This document shows, one piece after another, positions 27,098 to 37,339 of a DNA stretch of 64,000 bases. The number at the start of each line of letters is the position of its first letter. Positions within the stretch are counted from its first letter, which is position 1. The stretch is from Marinomonas transparens (lineage in GTDB: Bacteria > Pseudomonadota > Gammaproteobacteria > Pseudomonadales > Marinomonadaceae). The stretch is from the NCBI RefSeq assembly GCF_016463975.1, contig NZ_JAEMNX010000019.1, positions 52,983 through 116,982 on the forward strand, written 5' to 3'. The position numbers and the translations under genes were made by a program. The notes beneath the pieces are model-generated. The model worked only from the letters and a program-made list of their open reading frames with translations, did not search any database and was not told where the DNA came from.

Positions 27098-27903
27098 CAC
27101 TTAAACACCAATTGATCCTAGATAACCTTACTGCCGGTTATCGTGATAAAACCATCCTTAAAAATATCAACATAGATATTTCGCCCGGCCAAATTACCTC
27201 TATCATAGGAGCCAATGCCTGCGGAAAATCCACATTATTGCGCACTATGTCACGCTTACTTACGCCATATAAAGGCCAAGTATTACTCGATGGTAAGTCG
27301 ATACATAACGCTCCCACTCGACAACTAGCACAAACCCTTGGGCTGCTTCCTCAGTCCCCCATTGCACCAGAAGGCATCACAGTGGGTGACCTTGTTAGCC
27401 GAGGACGGCACCCTCATCACGGATTAATGTCTCGCTGGAGCAAAACCGATGACGAAGCCGTCGCCAAAGCGCTAGAAACCACCAAGACCACAGAACTATT
27501 AGACCGAGAAGTGGATGAACTTTCTGGCGGCCAACGTCAACGTGTGTGGATAGCCATGGCATTAGCACAAGAAACCGACATATTGCTATTAGACGAGCCA
27601 ACCACATTTTTGGATGTTGCCCACCAAATTGAAGTCTTAGATCTACTGGTTGAGTTAAATCAAAGTCGCGGTACGACCATAGTGCTGGTATTGCATGATC
27701 TCAATTTAGCCTCTCGGTACTCAGATCAGCTGATTGCCATGCAACAGGGACAGATATTTGCCAGCGGCACACCAGAGTTGGTTGTCACAGAAGACATAAT
27801 TCATACGGTATTTGGTTTACACAGCCACATCATTTCTGACCCTATTTCCGGCGCTCCAATGGTGCTACCCATTGGCCGACACAAAAGAGTCACAAGCCCC
27901 TAA
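27094..27903 (+). CDS. siderophore ABC importer ATPase (FepC-like)
   Basis: A 269-residue cytoplasmic ATPase that powers the FepD/G-like permease pair. It shows Walker A GANACGKST (39-47), the Q-loop in LLPQSPIAPEGITVGDLVSRGRHP, signature LSGGQRQR (143-150), Walker B ILLLDEPT (163-170) and the switch histidine in VLHDLNLA. The length and the GRHPH pattern are typical of FepC/FecE. It starts with GTG, in a GTGA overlap with the permease stop. Confidence 0.95.
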   Translation: MTLKHQLILDNLTAGYRDKTILKNINIDISPGQITSIIGANACGKSTLLRTMSRLLTPYKGQVLLDGKSIHNAPTRQLAQTLGLLPQSPIAPEGITVGDLVSRGRHPHHGLMSRWSKTDDEAVAKALETTKTTELLDREVDELSGGQRQRVWIAMALAQETDILLLDEPTTFLDVAHQIEVLDLLVELNQSRGTTIVLVLHDLNLASRYSDQLIAMQQGQIFASGTPELVVTEDIIHTVFGLHSHIISDPISGAPMVLPIGRHKRVTSP

Positions 27904-27936
27904 ACAAAACCATGAGATGTAAGAAGAAACAAATAA

Positions 27937-27955
27937 GTTATTAATAATCATTAAC
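27937..27955. promoter_or_regulatory. candidate Fur box upstream of the third TonB receptor
   Basis: GTTATTAATAATCATTAAC matches the 19-base Fur consensus at 15 positions, with AATAATCATTA near-perfect in the core. It lies 49 bases before the receptor ATG, in the 101-bp gap after the importer operon. The receptor therefore probably has its own iron-repressed promoter. Confidence 0.6.
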
Positions 27956-28004
27956 ACTAGCGTTTTTAATTAAGTTATTTGAAAAATAGAAAACGGAGAA
28001 GAAT

Positions 28005-30083
28005 ATGACCTTAAAATTAAAGCAAAGCCAATGCGCCGCCATGACGCTTTTCTGCTATTCAATTATCACACCAGCGGTTACCTACGCCGCAAACAGTGAA
28101 GACGAAACCTTTCGACTGTCTCCCATTATCGTTAATAGCCACGTTGAGGAAGACAACGATTCTGAGTCGATTGTGGCAAAGGAACTATGGGTTGGTGGAA
28201 AAGTCGCCACTAGCCTTTTGGATACCCCTGCCTCAGTTAGCGTCATCACGGAAAAAGAAATCCAACAGCGTAACGCCAGCACCACAGAAGAAGTCCTTGA
28301 ATACACTCCAGGCACAGTAACGGGCTACTACAGTACCGACGACCGAAATGACTACTTCCAAATTCGCGGATTTAGTGCCACAACCTATCGTGATGGATTA
28401 ACACTTGGCTCCATGAGAGGTATTAGAGAAGACGCTTATGCTTTCGAACGCGTTGAGGTGATTCGTGGCGCGAACTCTACCTTGTTTGGCCCAGCAGACC
28501 CCGGTGGGTCAATCAACTTTGTCAGTAAACAGCCAAAATTTGATAAATTCGGAAATGCTTACGTCACCTATGGCTCCAACGATCACAAAGAAGTCGGCAT
28601 CGATGTTGGCGATACACTCAATGAAGACGAAACACTAGCATATCGATTAACAGGTAAAGTGAAAGACAGCGACCGAGAATACGATTATTCGAAAGACGAT
28701 TCGCAATTTATTATGAGTGGCCTTTCGTGGGAGCCCAGTGACGATACCAGAGCGAACTTGATCCTTGACTACCTCAAAACCGATTCATCACCAAACAGCG
28801 GCGGTTACCCTGCGGGCAAAGAATACGACAGCAGCATACTCTATGGCGAACCGGATTATAACTCCCATGATGTGGAGCGCACCAACATCAGCGCACAAAT
28901 TACCCACAACTTTGATAACGGCTTCAAAGCCATTTCAAATTTACGATACAGTGATGCCGAAGACAATTTTGGTTATTTGTATTTGAGTAAATATTCTTCA
29001 GACACATCTGGAACAACTATGGGTCGCGACTACTATGGCCAAGATTCCAAACTGGAACAGTTTAATGGCAATTTGCTAGGACAATACGACATCAGCTTTG
29101 ATCGTCTCGACAGCAGCACAGTATTTGGCATCGAGTATCAAGATTCGACAACCGATTCCACAGCCTACTATGGAAGTGCGTCAAGCATTGATATTAATAA
29201 CCCAGTGCATTCTGGTGCCCCTACAAACATACCGGTTTACAGCAGCACACAAAGCAATTACCAAACAAAAGCCCTGCTGATCCAACAAAACTTCGCATTA
29301 GATGACAAATACATTCTTACCCTTGGTGCGCGACACGATGACATTGATGTTGATCAATTAAACTATTTAACCGAGACAAAATCGTCTAATGATTTTTCAG
29401 AAGACACATTTCGCTCGGCATTCACATACAAACTTACCAATGAAGTCTCTGCCTACATCAGTCAAGTAGAATCCGTCGCACCACCATCTGCAACGAGTAC
29501 AAAAATTGTCCGTGGTGAACAACTTGAAATTGGCGCAAAGTACGCTCCAAACAGTATAAACGCCCTGTTCTCTGTGGCGGTTTATGACCTCGAAAAAAGC
29601 AATGTAGAAACCGCTTCTTTCCAAGGTAGCGGTATCGTTCGTGAAACCATTGGTAAAAATCGAGTGAAAGGTATTGATCTAGAAGCCAGAGCGGAATTGA
29701 CAGAAAACCTAAGCGTATCAGGTGGTTACTCCTACATGGAGCCAAAAATCACCAAAGATGATACATACGAAGGTAAAAGCATCTCATACACGCCAACACA
29801 TTCCGCTTCTGTATGGGGACACTACACACTACCACGTCAAGACATGTCTGTAGGATTAGGCGCTCGCTACATCGGCTCTTACTACTTCAGTAATAGCAAT
29901 GATGCCAAAAGTGAAGCCGCTATGATCGTTGACGTCTCTTTTGGTTATGACATAACCAAAGCCACACAACTTTCGATGAACATCAGCAATTTGTTTGGCA
30001 AAGAATACGTGGCAGGATCAGGCTCCGCCGATTTCTACAATCCTAGCCGAAATATAACAGCAACACTCAAGCACGATTGGTAA
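28005..30083 (+). CDS. TonB-dependent ferric siderophore receptor (FhuE/FoxA/FpvA class)
   Basis: A 692-residue outer-membrane receptor with a signal peptide (1 to about 28, ending TYA), a TonB-box-like FRLSPIIVNS near 37 and a plug (about 65-185) carrying LLDTPASVSVIT, YFQIRGFSATTYRDGL and FERVEVIRGANSTLFGPADPGGSINFVSK. This plug pattern is that of the hydroxamate-type siderophore receptor class (FhuE, FoxA, FcuA, FpvA). The barrel ends with the aromatic ATLKHDW. It has no STN domain. A CGGAGAAG ribosome site precedes the ATG. The FepBDGC-like importer just upstream is its likely inner-membrane partner. The exact siderophore is unknown. Confidence 0.92.
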   Translation: MTLKLKQSQCAAMTLFCYSIITPAVTYAANSEDETFRLSPIIVNSHVEEDNDSESIVAKELWVGGKVATSLLDTPASVSVITEKEIQQRNASTTEEVLEYTPGTVTGYYSTDDRNDYFQIRGFSATTYRDGLTLGSMRGIREDAYAFERVEVIRGANSTLFGPADPGGSINFVSKQPKFDKFGNAYVTYGSNDHKEVGIDVGDTLNEDETLAYRLTGKVKDSDREYDYSKDDSQFIMSGLSWEPSDDTRANLILDYLKTDSSPNSGGYPAGKEYDSSILYGEPDYNSHDVERTNISAQITHNFDNGFKAISNLRYSDAEDNFGYLYLSKYSSDTSGTTMGRDYYGQDSKLEQFNGNLLGQYDISFDRLDSSTVFGIEYQDSTTDSTAYYGSASSIDINNPVHSGAPTNIPVYSSTQSNYQTKALLIQQNFALDDKYILTLGARHDDIDVDQLNYLTETKSSNDFSEDTFRSAFTYKLTNEVSAYISQVESVAPPSATSTKIVRGEQLEIGAKYAPNSINALFSVAVYDLEKSNVETASFQGSGIVRETIGKNRVKGIDLEARAELTENLSVSGGYSYMEPKITKDDTYEGKSISYTPTHSASVWGHYTLPRQDMSVGLGARYIGSYYFSNSNDAKSEAAMIVDVSFGYDITKATQLSMNISNLFGKEYVAGSGSADFYNPSRNITATLKHDW

Positions 30084-30126
30084 TACAACACATAAAGCAA
30101 GATAAGTTAAAACAGTTCCCTTTATC

Positions 30127-30156
30127 AGCCAGAGTGCCCTGCATTCTGGCTTTTTT
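30127..30156 (+). terminator. rho-independent terminator after the third TonB receptor
   Basis: AGCCAGAGTGC and GCATTCTGGCT form an 11-bp stem (one G-T pair) around a CCT loop, followed directly by six T residues. It marks the right edge of the iron-uptake region. Confidence 0.9.
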
Positions 30157-30242
30157 ATCGCATTCAAAAACGATTTAGAGATAAGCACTAAGCTATAAAT
30201 TAGGAAAGGTATTCATAACAAGGGTTATTAACTTATGAAAAA

Positions 30243-30319
30243 TGGTACGCCCGAGAGGATTCGAACCTCCGGCCTTCGCCTCCGGAGGGCGACGCTCTAT
30301 CCAGCTGAGCTACGGGCGC
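30243..30319 (-). tRNA. tRNA-Arg (anticodon CCG)
   Basis: The reverse strand folds into a full cloverleaf. The acceptor arm is GCGCCCG with CGGGCGT, the D-arm GCTC/GAGC, the anticodon stem TCGCC/GGCGA with loop CTCCGGA (anticodon CCG), and the T-arm loop TTCGAAT. The CCA end is encoded. It reads CGG arginine codons. The two flanking genes are unrelated to each other, and no integrase or attachment repeat was seen beside it. Confidence 0.96.
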
Positions 30320-30414
30320 ATGACAATGGCTTATTTAGTCAAGCAATTTGGAGTGCGTATTCTAAAGGAAATTTTTCAGGATTCCAGTGCTTAATCACAT
30401 AAACATTGCGATTG

Positions 30415-30717
30415 TTAAGAAGAGAAGCTAATTCGCTGAAGTTCTTTAATTTCAAAATCAGCCACATACTTTGGGTTTTCTTCAAGAAACGCTTTAAAGA
30501 CCTCTGTTTCCATATTATTTAGCCAATGCGCTCTACTCTCCCAACGCTCAAACACAACAAAGACATCTGTCCGGCCTTTCTCTTGATATATATCGTACTG
30601 TAAACAGCCAGAAGATTGTCTTATGAACTCCAAAAGTGATAGTACTTTACTCTTAAGCTCACTCACCTTACCAGAGCGGGCAATAATGGTTACTGTAAAA
30701 ACTAATTCATCCGTCAT
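30415..30717 (-). CDS. antibiotic biosynthesis monooxygenase (ABM) fold protein
   Basis: A 100-residue protein with the short ferredoxin-like ABM pattern: TVTIIARSGKVSELKSKV, SGCLQYDIYQ, DVFVVFERWES and HWLNNMETEVFKAF. Small members of this family (for example YgiN-like quinol monooxygenases and heme-degrading IsdG-type proteins) act as dimers in the cytoplasm. Conserved catalytic residues of IsdG are not obvious here, so heme breakdown should not be assumed although the gene is near iron genes. A GGGAGCAAT ribosome site precedes the ATG. Confidence 0.85.
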   Translation of the reverse strand: MTDELVFTVTIIARSGKVSELKSKVLSLLEFIRQSSGCLQYDIYQEKGRTDVFVVFERWESRAHWLNNMETEVFKAFLEENPKYVADFEIKELQRISFSS

Positions 30718-30857
30718 ATTGCTCCCTTATCTATCAAATAGTACTGTCCTTCATCATCTTATTTTCTATACTAAAATAGCTTGTATAGAAATGATATTGA
30801 AACGAATTTAATCTATAACCACATAAAAGCGCCTAACACCATTACATAGGAATTCCA

Positions 30858-31196
30858 GTGGCATTAACATCTAAACGATTGCACCAAGGTATACAGCTTA
30901 TTATTTTGTACACCGCTTTATTTCTTTTACCAAGTAATTATGCGAACGCGCAGCGCACAGGGGATCAGCTTTTCAATACCTATTGCATCGCTTGCCATAT
31001 GAGCGGGGTCGCTGGTGCCCCCAAGTTTGGTGATAACACAGACTGGCAACCACGCATCAACAAAGGAATAGACAAGTTACTAAGTAATGCAATAAATGGC
31101 ATAAAAGCCATGCCACCACGAGGGTTTTGTATGGACTGTAGCGATGATGAGTTAAAGATCGCGATTCAATATATGATAGAAAACAGCCAAAAATAG
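30858..31196 (+). CDS. c-type cytochrome, cytochrome c5-like
   Basis: A 112-residue exported cytochrome. A signal peptide (about 1-31, ending ANA) precedes the heme-binding CIACH motif, and the likely axial methionine lies in IKAMPPRG. A second cysteine pair, CMDC, follows it as in cytochrome c5. It should carry electrons in the periplasm. The start is a GTG codon with TAGGAA ahead. It converges with rep, with nine bases between them. Confidence 0.9.
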   Translation: MALTSKRLHQGIQLIILYTALFLLPSNYANAQRTGDQLFNTYCIACHMSGVAGAPKFGDNTDWQPRINKGIDKLLSNAINGIKAMPPRGFCMDCSDDELKIAIQYMIENSQK

Positions 31197-31205
31197 CAAA
31201 GCATA

Positions 31206-33254
31206 TCAATCATTAAGCATGGCTTTTAAAGCCGATAAAGAGGCTTGGCCCCGTTCTTTTTTAGCCGTTTCACCTTCATCGCCTCGGCCTTCCCAAACCA
31301 AATCTTCTTCAGGCAGCTCATCTAAGAAGCGACTCGGTAAACAGTCGATTTCTTCTCCATATTGGCGACGCTTTGCCGCCATGGTAATGCATAAGCTTCT
31401 TTTCGCACGAGTAATGCCAACATAAGCAAGTCGACGCTCTTCTTCGATGTCATCATTTTCAATACTGTTTCGATGAGGTAACAGCTCTTCCTCACAGCCA
31501 ATTAAAAACACATGAGGGTATTCCAAACCTTTTGAGGCATGCAGAGTTAGCAGCTGCACCTTATCTTCGTCCTCTTCTTCCTCTTGACGTTCCAGCATAT
31601 CGATCAATAACAGCTTACTAATAGCCTGATCGAGTCCGGCGGTTTCATCTTCTTCCCAAGCGGACTCCATCATGCGCTGAATCGAATCCAATAAGAAACG
31701 AACATTTTCAATACGACGATCTGCCGCTTTGCTAGAAGAAGTTTGCTCCTGAATCCAGCCGTAATAATCCATGTCATGAATCATTTGTTCAATCACAGGA
31801 ACAGGAGAAGCGCCCTCTAGCCGTTGACGTAATACGGACATCCAACGCTCAAAGTCTTGCAGGCTTTTTAGTGAACGCCCTGTTACCGTTTCTTCCAGTT
31901 CTTTATAACCAGATGCCTCAAATAAGCTAACCCCTCGCTCTGTGGCAAGGTTACCCACCTTTTCTAAGGTGGCAGGGCCAATTTCTCGGCGCGGCAAGTT
32001 CACGATACGCAAAAAAGCATTATCGTCTGATGGGTTTACCAAGAGGCGTAAATAACTCATTAAATCTTTGATCTCAGCACGGGAGAAAAAAGAAGTGCCG
32101 CCATTTATCTTGTAGGGAATACGATAAGCTTGCAGCTTGATTTCTAACAGACGAGCTTGGTGATTGCCTCGATAAAGAATCGCGAAATCTCGATAGGGAA
32201 TCTCATGGCGTAAATGCCGTGATTGGATTTCTGCGGCCACGCGCTCAGATTCAGCATCTTCATTACGGGTCACCATAACGCGAATAGGGTCGCCAATACC
32301 AAGATCACTCCACAGCGCCTTGTCATAAACGTGAGGGTTATTGGCAATCAGAGTGTTGGCCGCTTTCAAGATGGTTTTAGTAGAACGATAGTTTTGCTCT
32401 AATTTGACCAATTTTAAATTCGGATAATCTACCGATAAGCGCTCTAGGTTTTCAGGACGTGCGCCACGCCATGCATAAATGGATTGGTCATCATCGCCCA
32501 CTAGAGTAAAACAACGGCGATACCCTGCCAGCAAACGAATCAACTCATACTGACTACCGTTAGTATCTTGGCACTCATCCACCAATAAATAGCGCACTTT
32601 TTTCTGCCAACGATCACGTAACTCTTCATCCGCCATCAATAAGCTAACCGGCAACAAAATTAAATCATCAAAATCCACCGCGTTATAAGCGCGTAAATAC
32701 CGCTGATATTGGGCATAGACTTGTGCTGCTAATAAAAACTCTTCGGTATCAGCATTGGTCATAGCCTCATTCGGGGTGGTAAGGTCATTTTTCCAATTCG
32801 ATACCGTGTTCTGACAATAGGCCGCAGAGTCCGTTTGACCATTGAATTCTTTGTCCAAAATTTCCTTGATCAAACTTAGGGAATCTTGGGAATCAAATAG
32901 AGTAAAACCTTCCTTTAAGCCCGCCCTACGAAATTCTCTGCGCAGAATTCTTAAACCAAGATTATGAAATGTCGAAATACTCAGACCACGGCTTTCTGGC
33001 TTGGAAAGCATACCAACCACACGCTCTTTCATCTCACGAGCCGCTTTATTGGTAAAGGTTACGGCAATAATACTATTAGCTTTAAAGCCGCAGGTTTGAA
33101 TTAAGTAGGCAATTTTTGTGGTGATTACACTGGTCTTTCCAGAACCAGCCCCAGCCAATACCAGTAAAGGTCCATCAATTTTCTTGACCGCATCGAGTTG
33201 ACGCTCGTTCAGGTTTCTCAAACGTTGAGATATAGATGGAAGGGATTCACTCAT
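31206..33254 (-). CDS. rep: ATP-dependent DNA helicase Rep
   Basis: A superfamily 1A 3'-to-5' helicase of 682 residues that helps replication forks pass bound proteins. Helicase motifs are visible in order: LNERQLDAVKKIDGPLLVLAG, Walker A GAGSGKTS, TFTNKAAREMKERV, DECQDTN, GDDDQSIYAWRGA, LEQNYRST, and the C-terminal LTLHASKGLEYPHVFLIG and RRLAYVGITRAK. NWKNDLTTP is typical of Rep rather than UvrD. The ATG start used gives MSESLPSIS; an earlier TTG frame extension looks spurious. Confidence 0.95.
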   Translation of the reverse strand: MSESLPSISQRLRNLNERQLDAVKKIDGPLLVLAGAGSGKTSVITTKIAYLIQTCGFKANSIIAVTFTNKAAREMKERVVGMLSKPESRGLSISTFHNLGLRILRREFRRAGLKEGFTLFDSQDSLSLIKEILDKEFNGQTDSAAYCQNTVSNWKNDLTTPNEAMTNADTEEFLLAAQVYAQYQRYLRAYNAVDFDDLILLPVSLLMADEELRDRWQKKVRYLLVDECQDTNGSQYELIRLLAGYRRCFTLVGDDDQSIYAWRGARPENLERLSVDYPNLKLVKLEQNYRSTKTILKAANTLIANNPHVYDKALWSDLGIGDPIRVMVTRNEDAESERVAAEIQSRHLRHEIPYRDFAILYRGNHQARLLEIKLQAYRIPYKINGGTSFFSRAEIKDLMSYLRLLVNPSDDNAFLRIVNLPRREIGPATLEKVGNLATERGVSLFEASGYKELEETVTGRSLKSLQDFERWMSVLRQRLEGASPVPVIEQMIHDMDYYGWIQEQTSSSKAADRRIENVRFLLDSIQRMMESAWEEDETAGLDQAISKLLLIDMLERQEEEEDEDKVQLLTLHASKGLEYPHVFLIGCEEELLPHRNSIENDDIEEERRLAYVGITRAKRSLCITMAAKRRQYGEEIDCLPSRFLDELPEEDLVWEGRGDEGETAKKERGQASLSALKAMLND

Positions 33255-33378
33255 GAAAAACTCAGGCTCAAAAGGCAATTAAAAATCAATGCTAAGTGTA
33301 CCCGACATTGCATCGGCTCGCACAAGGTTCATAACAGTCAAAATAAAAAGCGAAAACAAATAACTCTGCTGCTCCATT

Positions 33379-34176
33379 TTAAAAAGACATCATGAGAGCA
33401 ACACCCCATTCATTAGAGTTGTTAGCAGGTACAATACGGTTGCCTTGGGCATTTGTTACTACATCAGACTCGGCAATATCCCAATGCTCATAAAAGGGCT
33501 CGATAATGACACCGCCACCACCTTGCTCAGCAAGCGGCTTCTCGAAGCTCACGGCAATACGAACGCCATAGCCATCATCTTGCCTGAAGGTAACATCAGA
33601 ATTACCAGGAAGGTCGCCAAAATTCGAATGATTAACACCTTTAATTAAACCATCATATTCAATACGACCACCTACTAACCACATCAGACCATTAGGTAAT
33701 GCCTTCCACTCAAGCCCTATAGGGTTATAAAAATAAACCTGCTCTCGCTCATACCCCACATTATCAGTTGCACTCAAGTTGCCTCTAGAATCATCATTCA
33801 GATAACGATACCCCAAGCCCACAAAAGGCGTCATGCGATGGGTGTCATTAAGGTTAAAGTCTCGTCCCAGCATGGCCCTTAGTTCATAAACAACATTAGG
33901 AATATCTTCAAAAAAATCCGAGGCCTTATAATCCATATCGCCGCTGGCATAAGACGCTTCGAATATGGTGGCAGCAAAACCGTTATGGGACGAAACACGC
34001 CCAGCCACACCAAACAAGGAACCTTTTTGGCGCATGACGTCAGGTTCTTTGTACTTAATAGAAGACCAATAAGGCCCAAGACTAAACTCGAGAGGTTGAG
34101 GCTCCTCTGCAGCCAATAATAATGGACTGCTGAAAGCCAGAAAGACTAAAACAAAACCCTGTTTTACATGAGACAT
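33379..34176 (-). CDS. predicted outer-membrane beta-barrel protein, function unknown
   Basis: A 265-residue protein with a signal peptide (about 1-22, ending LLAAE) and a series of short alternating strands with polar turns. It ends in EWGVALMMSF, a terminal phenylalanine pattern that fits BAM-assembled barrels. Segments such as TPFVGLGYRYLND and FRQDDGYGVRIAVSFEKPL resemble OmpA-like or porin-type barrel hairpins. No named family is recognised. The start chosen has GGGAGTTGGGT ahead; a start six codons upstream is less likely. Confidence 0.75.
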   Translation of the reverse strand: MSHVKQGFVLVFLAFSSPLLLAAEEPQPLEFSLGPYWSSIKYKEPDVMRQKGSLFGVAGRVSSHNGFAATIFEASYASGDMDYKASDFFEDIPNVVYELRAMLGRDFNLNDTHRMTPFVGLGYRYLNDDSRGNLSATDNVGYEREQVYFYNPIGLEWKALPNGLMWLVGGRIEYDGLIKGVNHSNFGDLPGNSDVTFRQDDGYGVRIAVSFEKPLAEQGGGGVIIEPFYEHWDIAESDVVTNAQGNRIVPANNSNEWGVALMMSF

Positions 34177-34266
34177 ACCCAACTCCCAAGGCACCTATGT
34201 CTTTATTATAGTAAAACGCTATCCTAACCTTGCCAACTGTCTATTTTATAAACAATGCATTTTTTA

Positions 34267-35775
34267 TTAAGATGCCACCGAGGTAAGCGTCTTCTCCATT
34301 TTCCGATAACTCAAAGATTCCATTAAATGCTTTCTTTGTACTTCACAGGCACTTAAATCTGCCAAGGTTAATGCCACTTTTAATACCCTGTGATAAGCGC
34401 GAGCCGAGAGTTTTAGGGTTTCTAAGGCTTGCTGCATAAAAGCCTTATCAGCATCATTCAATGCACAAATAGTCTCCAGTTGTCGTCCGCTAAGTTGATT
34501 ATTACGCAAGCCTTGCCTTGCTCTTTGCCGCTCTACCGCCACTTCAACTCGCTGGCGTATTACCTCGCTAGATTCCCCTTCTTCTTGAGCGTTGACTAAA
34601 ATAGTTGAGGGCAAAGGAGGCACCTCCACATGTAAGTCAATGCGGTCTAAAAAAGGTGCCGAAAGTTTTTTGAGATATTTTTGGCTGGCACTGGACTGGT
34701 AATAATCTTGCCCTCCCGTATAGGCTTCATTACTGGCATTCATTGCGGCGACCAATTGAAAACGTGCCGGAAAGGTAACTTGTCCTCGAGCGCGAGAAAT
34801 GTGAACTTCGCCGTTTTCTAGTGGTTCCCTTAAAACCTCCAAGACTTTGCGGTCAAACTCAGGAAGTTCATCAAGAAATAAAACACCACAATGGGCCAAA
34901 GAAGCCTCACCTGGTTTAGGAATGGAACCGCCACCGACAAGCGCTGCAGCCGAACAAGAATGATGCGGTGAACGAAAGGGTCGCTCAGACCAATGCCAAT
35001 CTAGGCCCATTTTTCGCCCTGCCACCGACTGCACTGATGCAACCGCAAGGGCTTCTTCTTCTGTCATCACTGGCATAATACTGGGCAAACGGGACGCCAG
35101 CATGGTTTTACCTGTTCCCGCAGGCCCAATGAATAAAAGGTTATGGCCGCCTGCTGCTGCAACTTCTAGAGCTCGCCTCGCCTGATATTGACCTTTTACA
35201 TCCTTCATATCTTTATGCTCTAGAGGCAAAGGTTCAGAAGGTTTAACAAGGCAAGCAGGTAATAAAGATTGTTTGAGTAAGTGCGCCGTTACTTGAGTAA
35301 GATGTTTAGCGAACACGGCATCACCTTCCACCAAAGCCGCTTCTTGCTGATTTTCTTCTGGCAATATTAATTGTCGATTTGATTGATGGCAGGCAATAGC
35401 AGAAGGCAATAAACCGGGGACGCCACGCACTTCACCTGACAGAGCCAGTTCACCAATGAATTCAAAGCCACGTAGATTTATTTCTCCCAATTGGCCTGAC
35501 GCAGCCAATACACTAATGGCAATAGCCAAATCATAACGACCACCTTCTTTAGGTAAATCTGCAGGCGCCAAATTGATGGTGACACGCCGGGTAGGAAATT
35601 CAAAATGGCTGTTAATAATAGCGCTACGCACACGATCTTTTGCTTCACGTACCGCCGCTTCAGGCAGACCAACAATGTTAAGAGAAGGTAATCCGTTGGA
35701 AATATGTGTTTCCACCGTCACCAATGGAGAAGCCACGCCAACACGTGCACGGCTATAGAGGGTCGCTAAACTCAT
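34267..35775 (-). CDS. comM: ComM / YifB Mg-chelatase-like AAA+ ATPase
   Basis: A 502-residue AAA+ protein. In naturally competent bacteria ComM is a branch-migration helicase that aids integration of incoming DNA. The N-terminal Lon-like domain (LATLYSRARVGVASPLVTVETHISNGLPSLNIVGLPE) precedes the ATPase with GPAGTGKT and GVLFLDELPEF, then a Mg-chelatase C-terminal domain with an RARGLR-like RQRARQGLRN. The start is set by AAGGAG five bases ahead of this ATG. A GTG two codons upstream lies too near that site. Confidence 0.93.
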   Translation of the reverse strand: MSLATLYSRARVGVASPLVTVETHISNGLPSLNIVGLPEAAVREAKDRVRSAIINSHFEFPTRRVTINLAPADLPKEGGRYDLAIAISVLAASGQLGEINLRGFEFIGELALSGEVRGVPGLLPSAIACHQSNRQLILPEENQQEAALVEGDAVFAKHLTQVTAHLLKQSLLPACLVKPSEPLPLEHKDMKDVKGQYQARRALEVAAAGGHNLLFIGPAGTGKTMLASRLPSIMPVMTEEEALAVASVQSVAGRKMGLDWHWSERPFRSPHHSCSAAALVGGGSIPKPGEASLAHCGVLFLDELPEFDRKVLEVLREPLENGEVHISRARGQVTFPARFQLVAAMNASNEAYTGGQDYYQSSASQKYLKKLSAPFLDRIDLHVEVPPLPSTILVNAQEEGESSEVIRQRVEVAVERQRARQGLRNNQLSGRQLETICALNDADKAFMQQALETLKLSARAYHRVLKVALTLADLSACEVQRKHLMESLSYRKMEKTLTSVAS

Positions 35776-35877
35776 GATCACTCCTTGATCTTACTTCATT
35801 TTATAAAGCGACAAGCAATCCAGCTCTTCACTTCTTGCGTATAAACATCCTTATCTATTATGAGATTGCACATTCAA

Positions 35878-36093
35878 ATGCATCAGATAAACCCAACCAA
35901 ATTACTTCTCTCTAAATGGACGTCGACTTCACCCAAGCAAAGAGAAAAGCATTTCATCGTCATTAAGCTCATTCGTGATGAACAAAATACGATTGTTAAC
36001 TGCATCCTTGAGGCCGCAATAACCAAAAAGCAGTACACCATAAGATGGCAGGATCTCAAAAGTACAGAGAATTGGCAACAAGGCTGGAAGTAA
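35878..36093 (+). CDS. small Trp-rich protein of the TIGR02450 family
   Basis: A 71-residue protein with the family pattern INPTKLLLSKWTS, EKHFIVIKLIRDEQ, LEAAITKKQYTIRWQDLK and a terminal WQQGWK. Function is unknown. The start used places NPTK four residues in, as in relatives I recall. An ATG 18 bases upstream is also open and neither has a clear ribosome site. The gene converges with ubiK, with four bases between them. Confidence 0.8.
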   Translation: MHQINPTKLLLSKWTSTSPKQREKHFIVIKLIRDEQNTIVNCILEAAITKKQYTIRWQDLKSTENWQQGWK

Positions 36094-36097
36094 CGAC

Positions 36098-36475
36098 TTA
36101 CTCTTTAGGTTCTGCCTCTGCAGGTGCGGCACTCTTAGTCGCCGCCTTAGCAGTCGTTTTTCTCACTGGGGCCTTTTTGGCCGCAGGCGCTTTTTTTGCC
36201 GCAGGTGCTCGCTTCGCCGGTGCTTTCTTAACGACCAAAGCAGGCGTTTCTAATTCAGTAATACGTGCTTCTAAAGCCATCAAACGTTCACGGTACTTTG
36301 CCAACATAGCCGCTTGCACTTCAAATTCTTCACGAGTCACCAGATCCATCTTCATCAAAGTATTTCGAGCCACCTGATGCAATTGTCCCTGTATTTCTTC
36401 TTTCGGTAATTTAGCCAAGGTATCAGCAGCTTGTTCTAAGCCTGCCCCTAATTGCTTTATAAATTGATTTAGCAT
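36098..36475 (-). CDS. ubiK: UbiK-type ubiquinone accessory factor with Lys/Ala/Pro-rich tail
   Basis: Residues 1 to about 78 match UbiK/YqiC (BMFP domain): an amphipathic N-terminal helix, then MDLVTREEFEVQAAMLAKYRERLMALEARITELE, a coiled coil that trimerises. In E. coli UbiK helps ubiquinone synthesis with UbiJ and binds membranes. The family is usually 80-100 residues. This protein has 125, because it continues into a tail of repeated APAAKK and KAP units (about 83-118) resembling histone H1-like or PHA-phasin tails, ending in AEAEPKE. The tail is strongly basic and predicted disordered. Confidence 0.88.
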   Translation of the reverse strand: MLNQFIKQLGAGLEQAADTLAKLPKEEIQGQLHQVARNTLMKMDLVTREEFEVQAAMLAKYRERLMALEARITELETPALVVKKAPAKRAPAAKKAPAAKKAPVRKTTAKAATKSAAPAEAEPKE

Positions 36476-37300
<825 letters not shown>

Positions 37301-37339
37301 TCACTGCTCGAATCTTACAAGCCTTTAGGGGGGCGAAAC

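Noticed and set aside
30243..30319. tRNA-Arg as an integration site of a genomic island covering the iron region
   Set aside because: No integrase gene and no direct repeat of the tRNA 3' end was seen on either side; the iron genes have ordinary base use.
30415..30717. Heme-degrading IsdG-type monooxygenase, given nearby iron genes
   Set aside because: The IsdG catalytic Asn-Trp-His set is not apparent, and the gene lies beyond the terminator and tRNA that bound the iron region.
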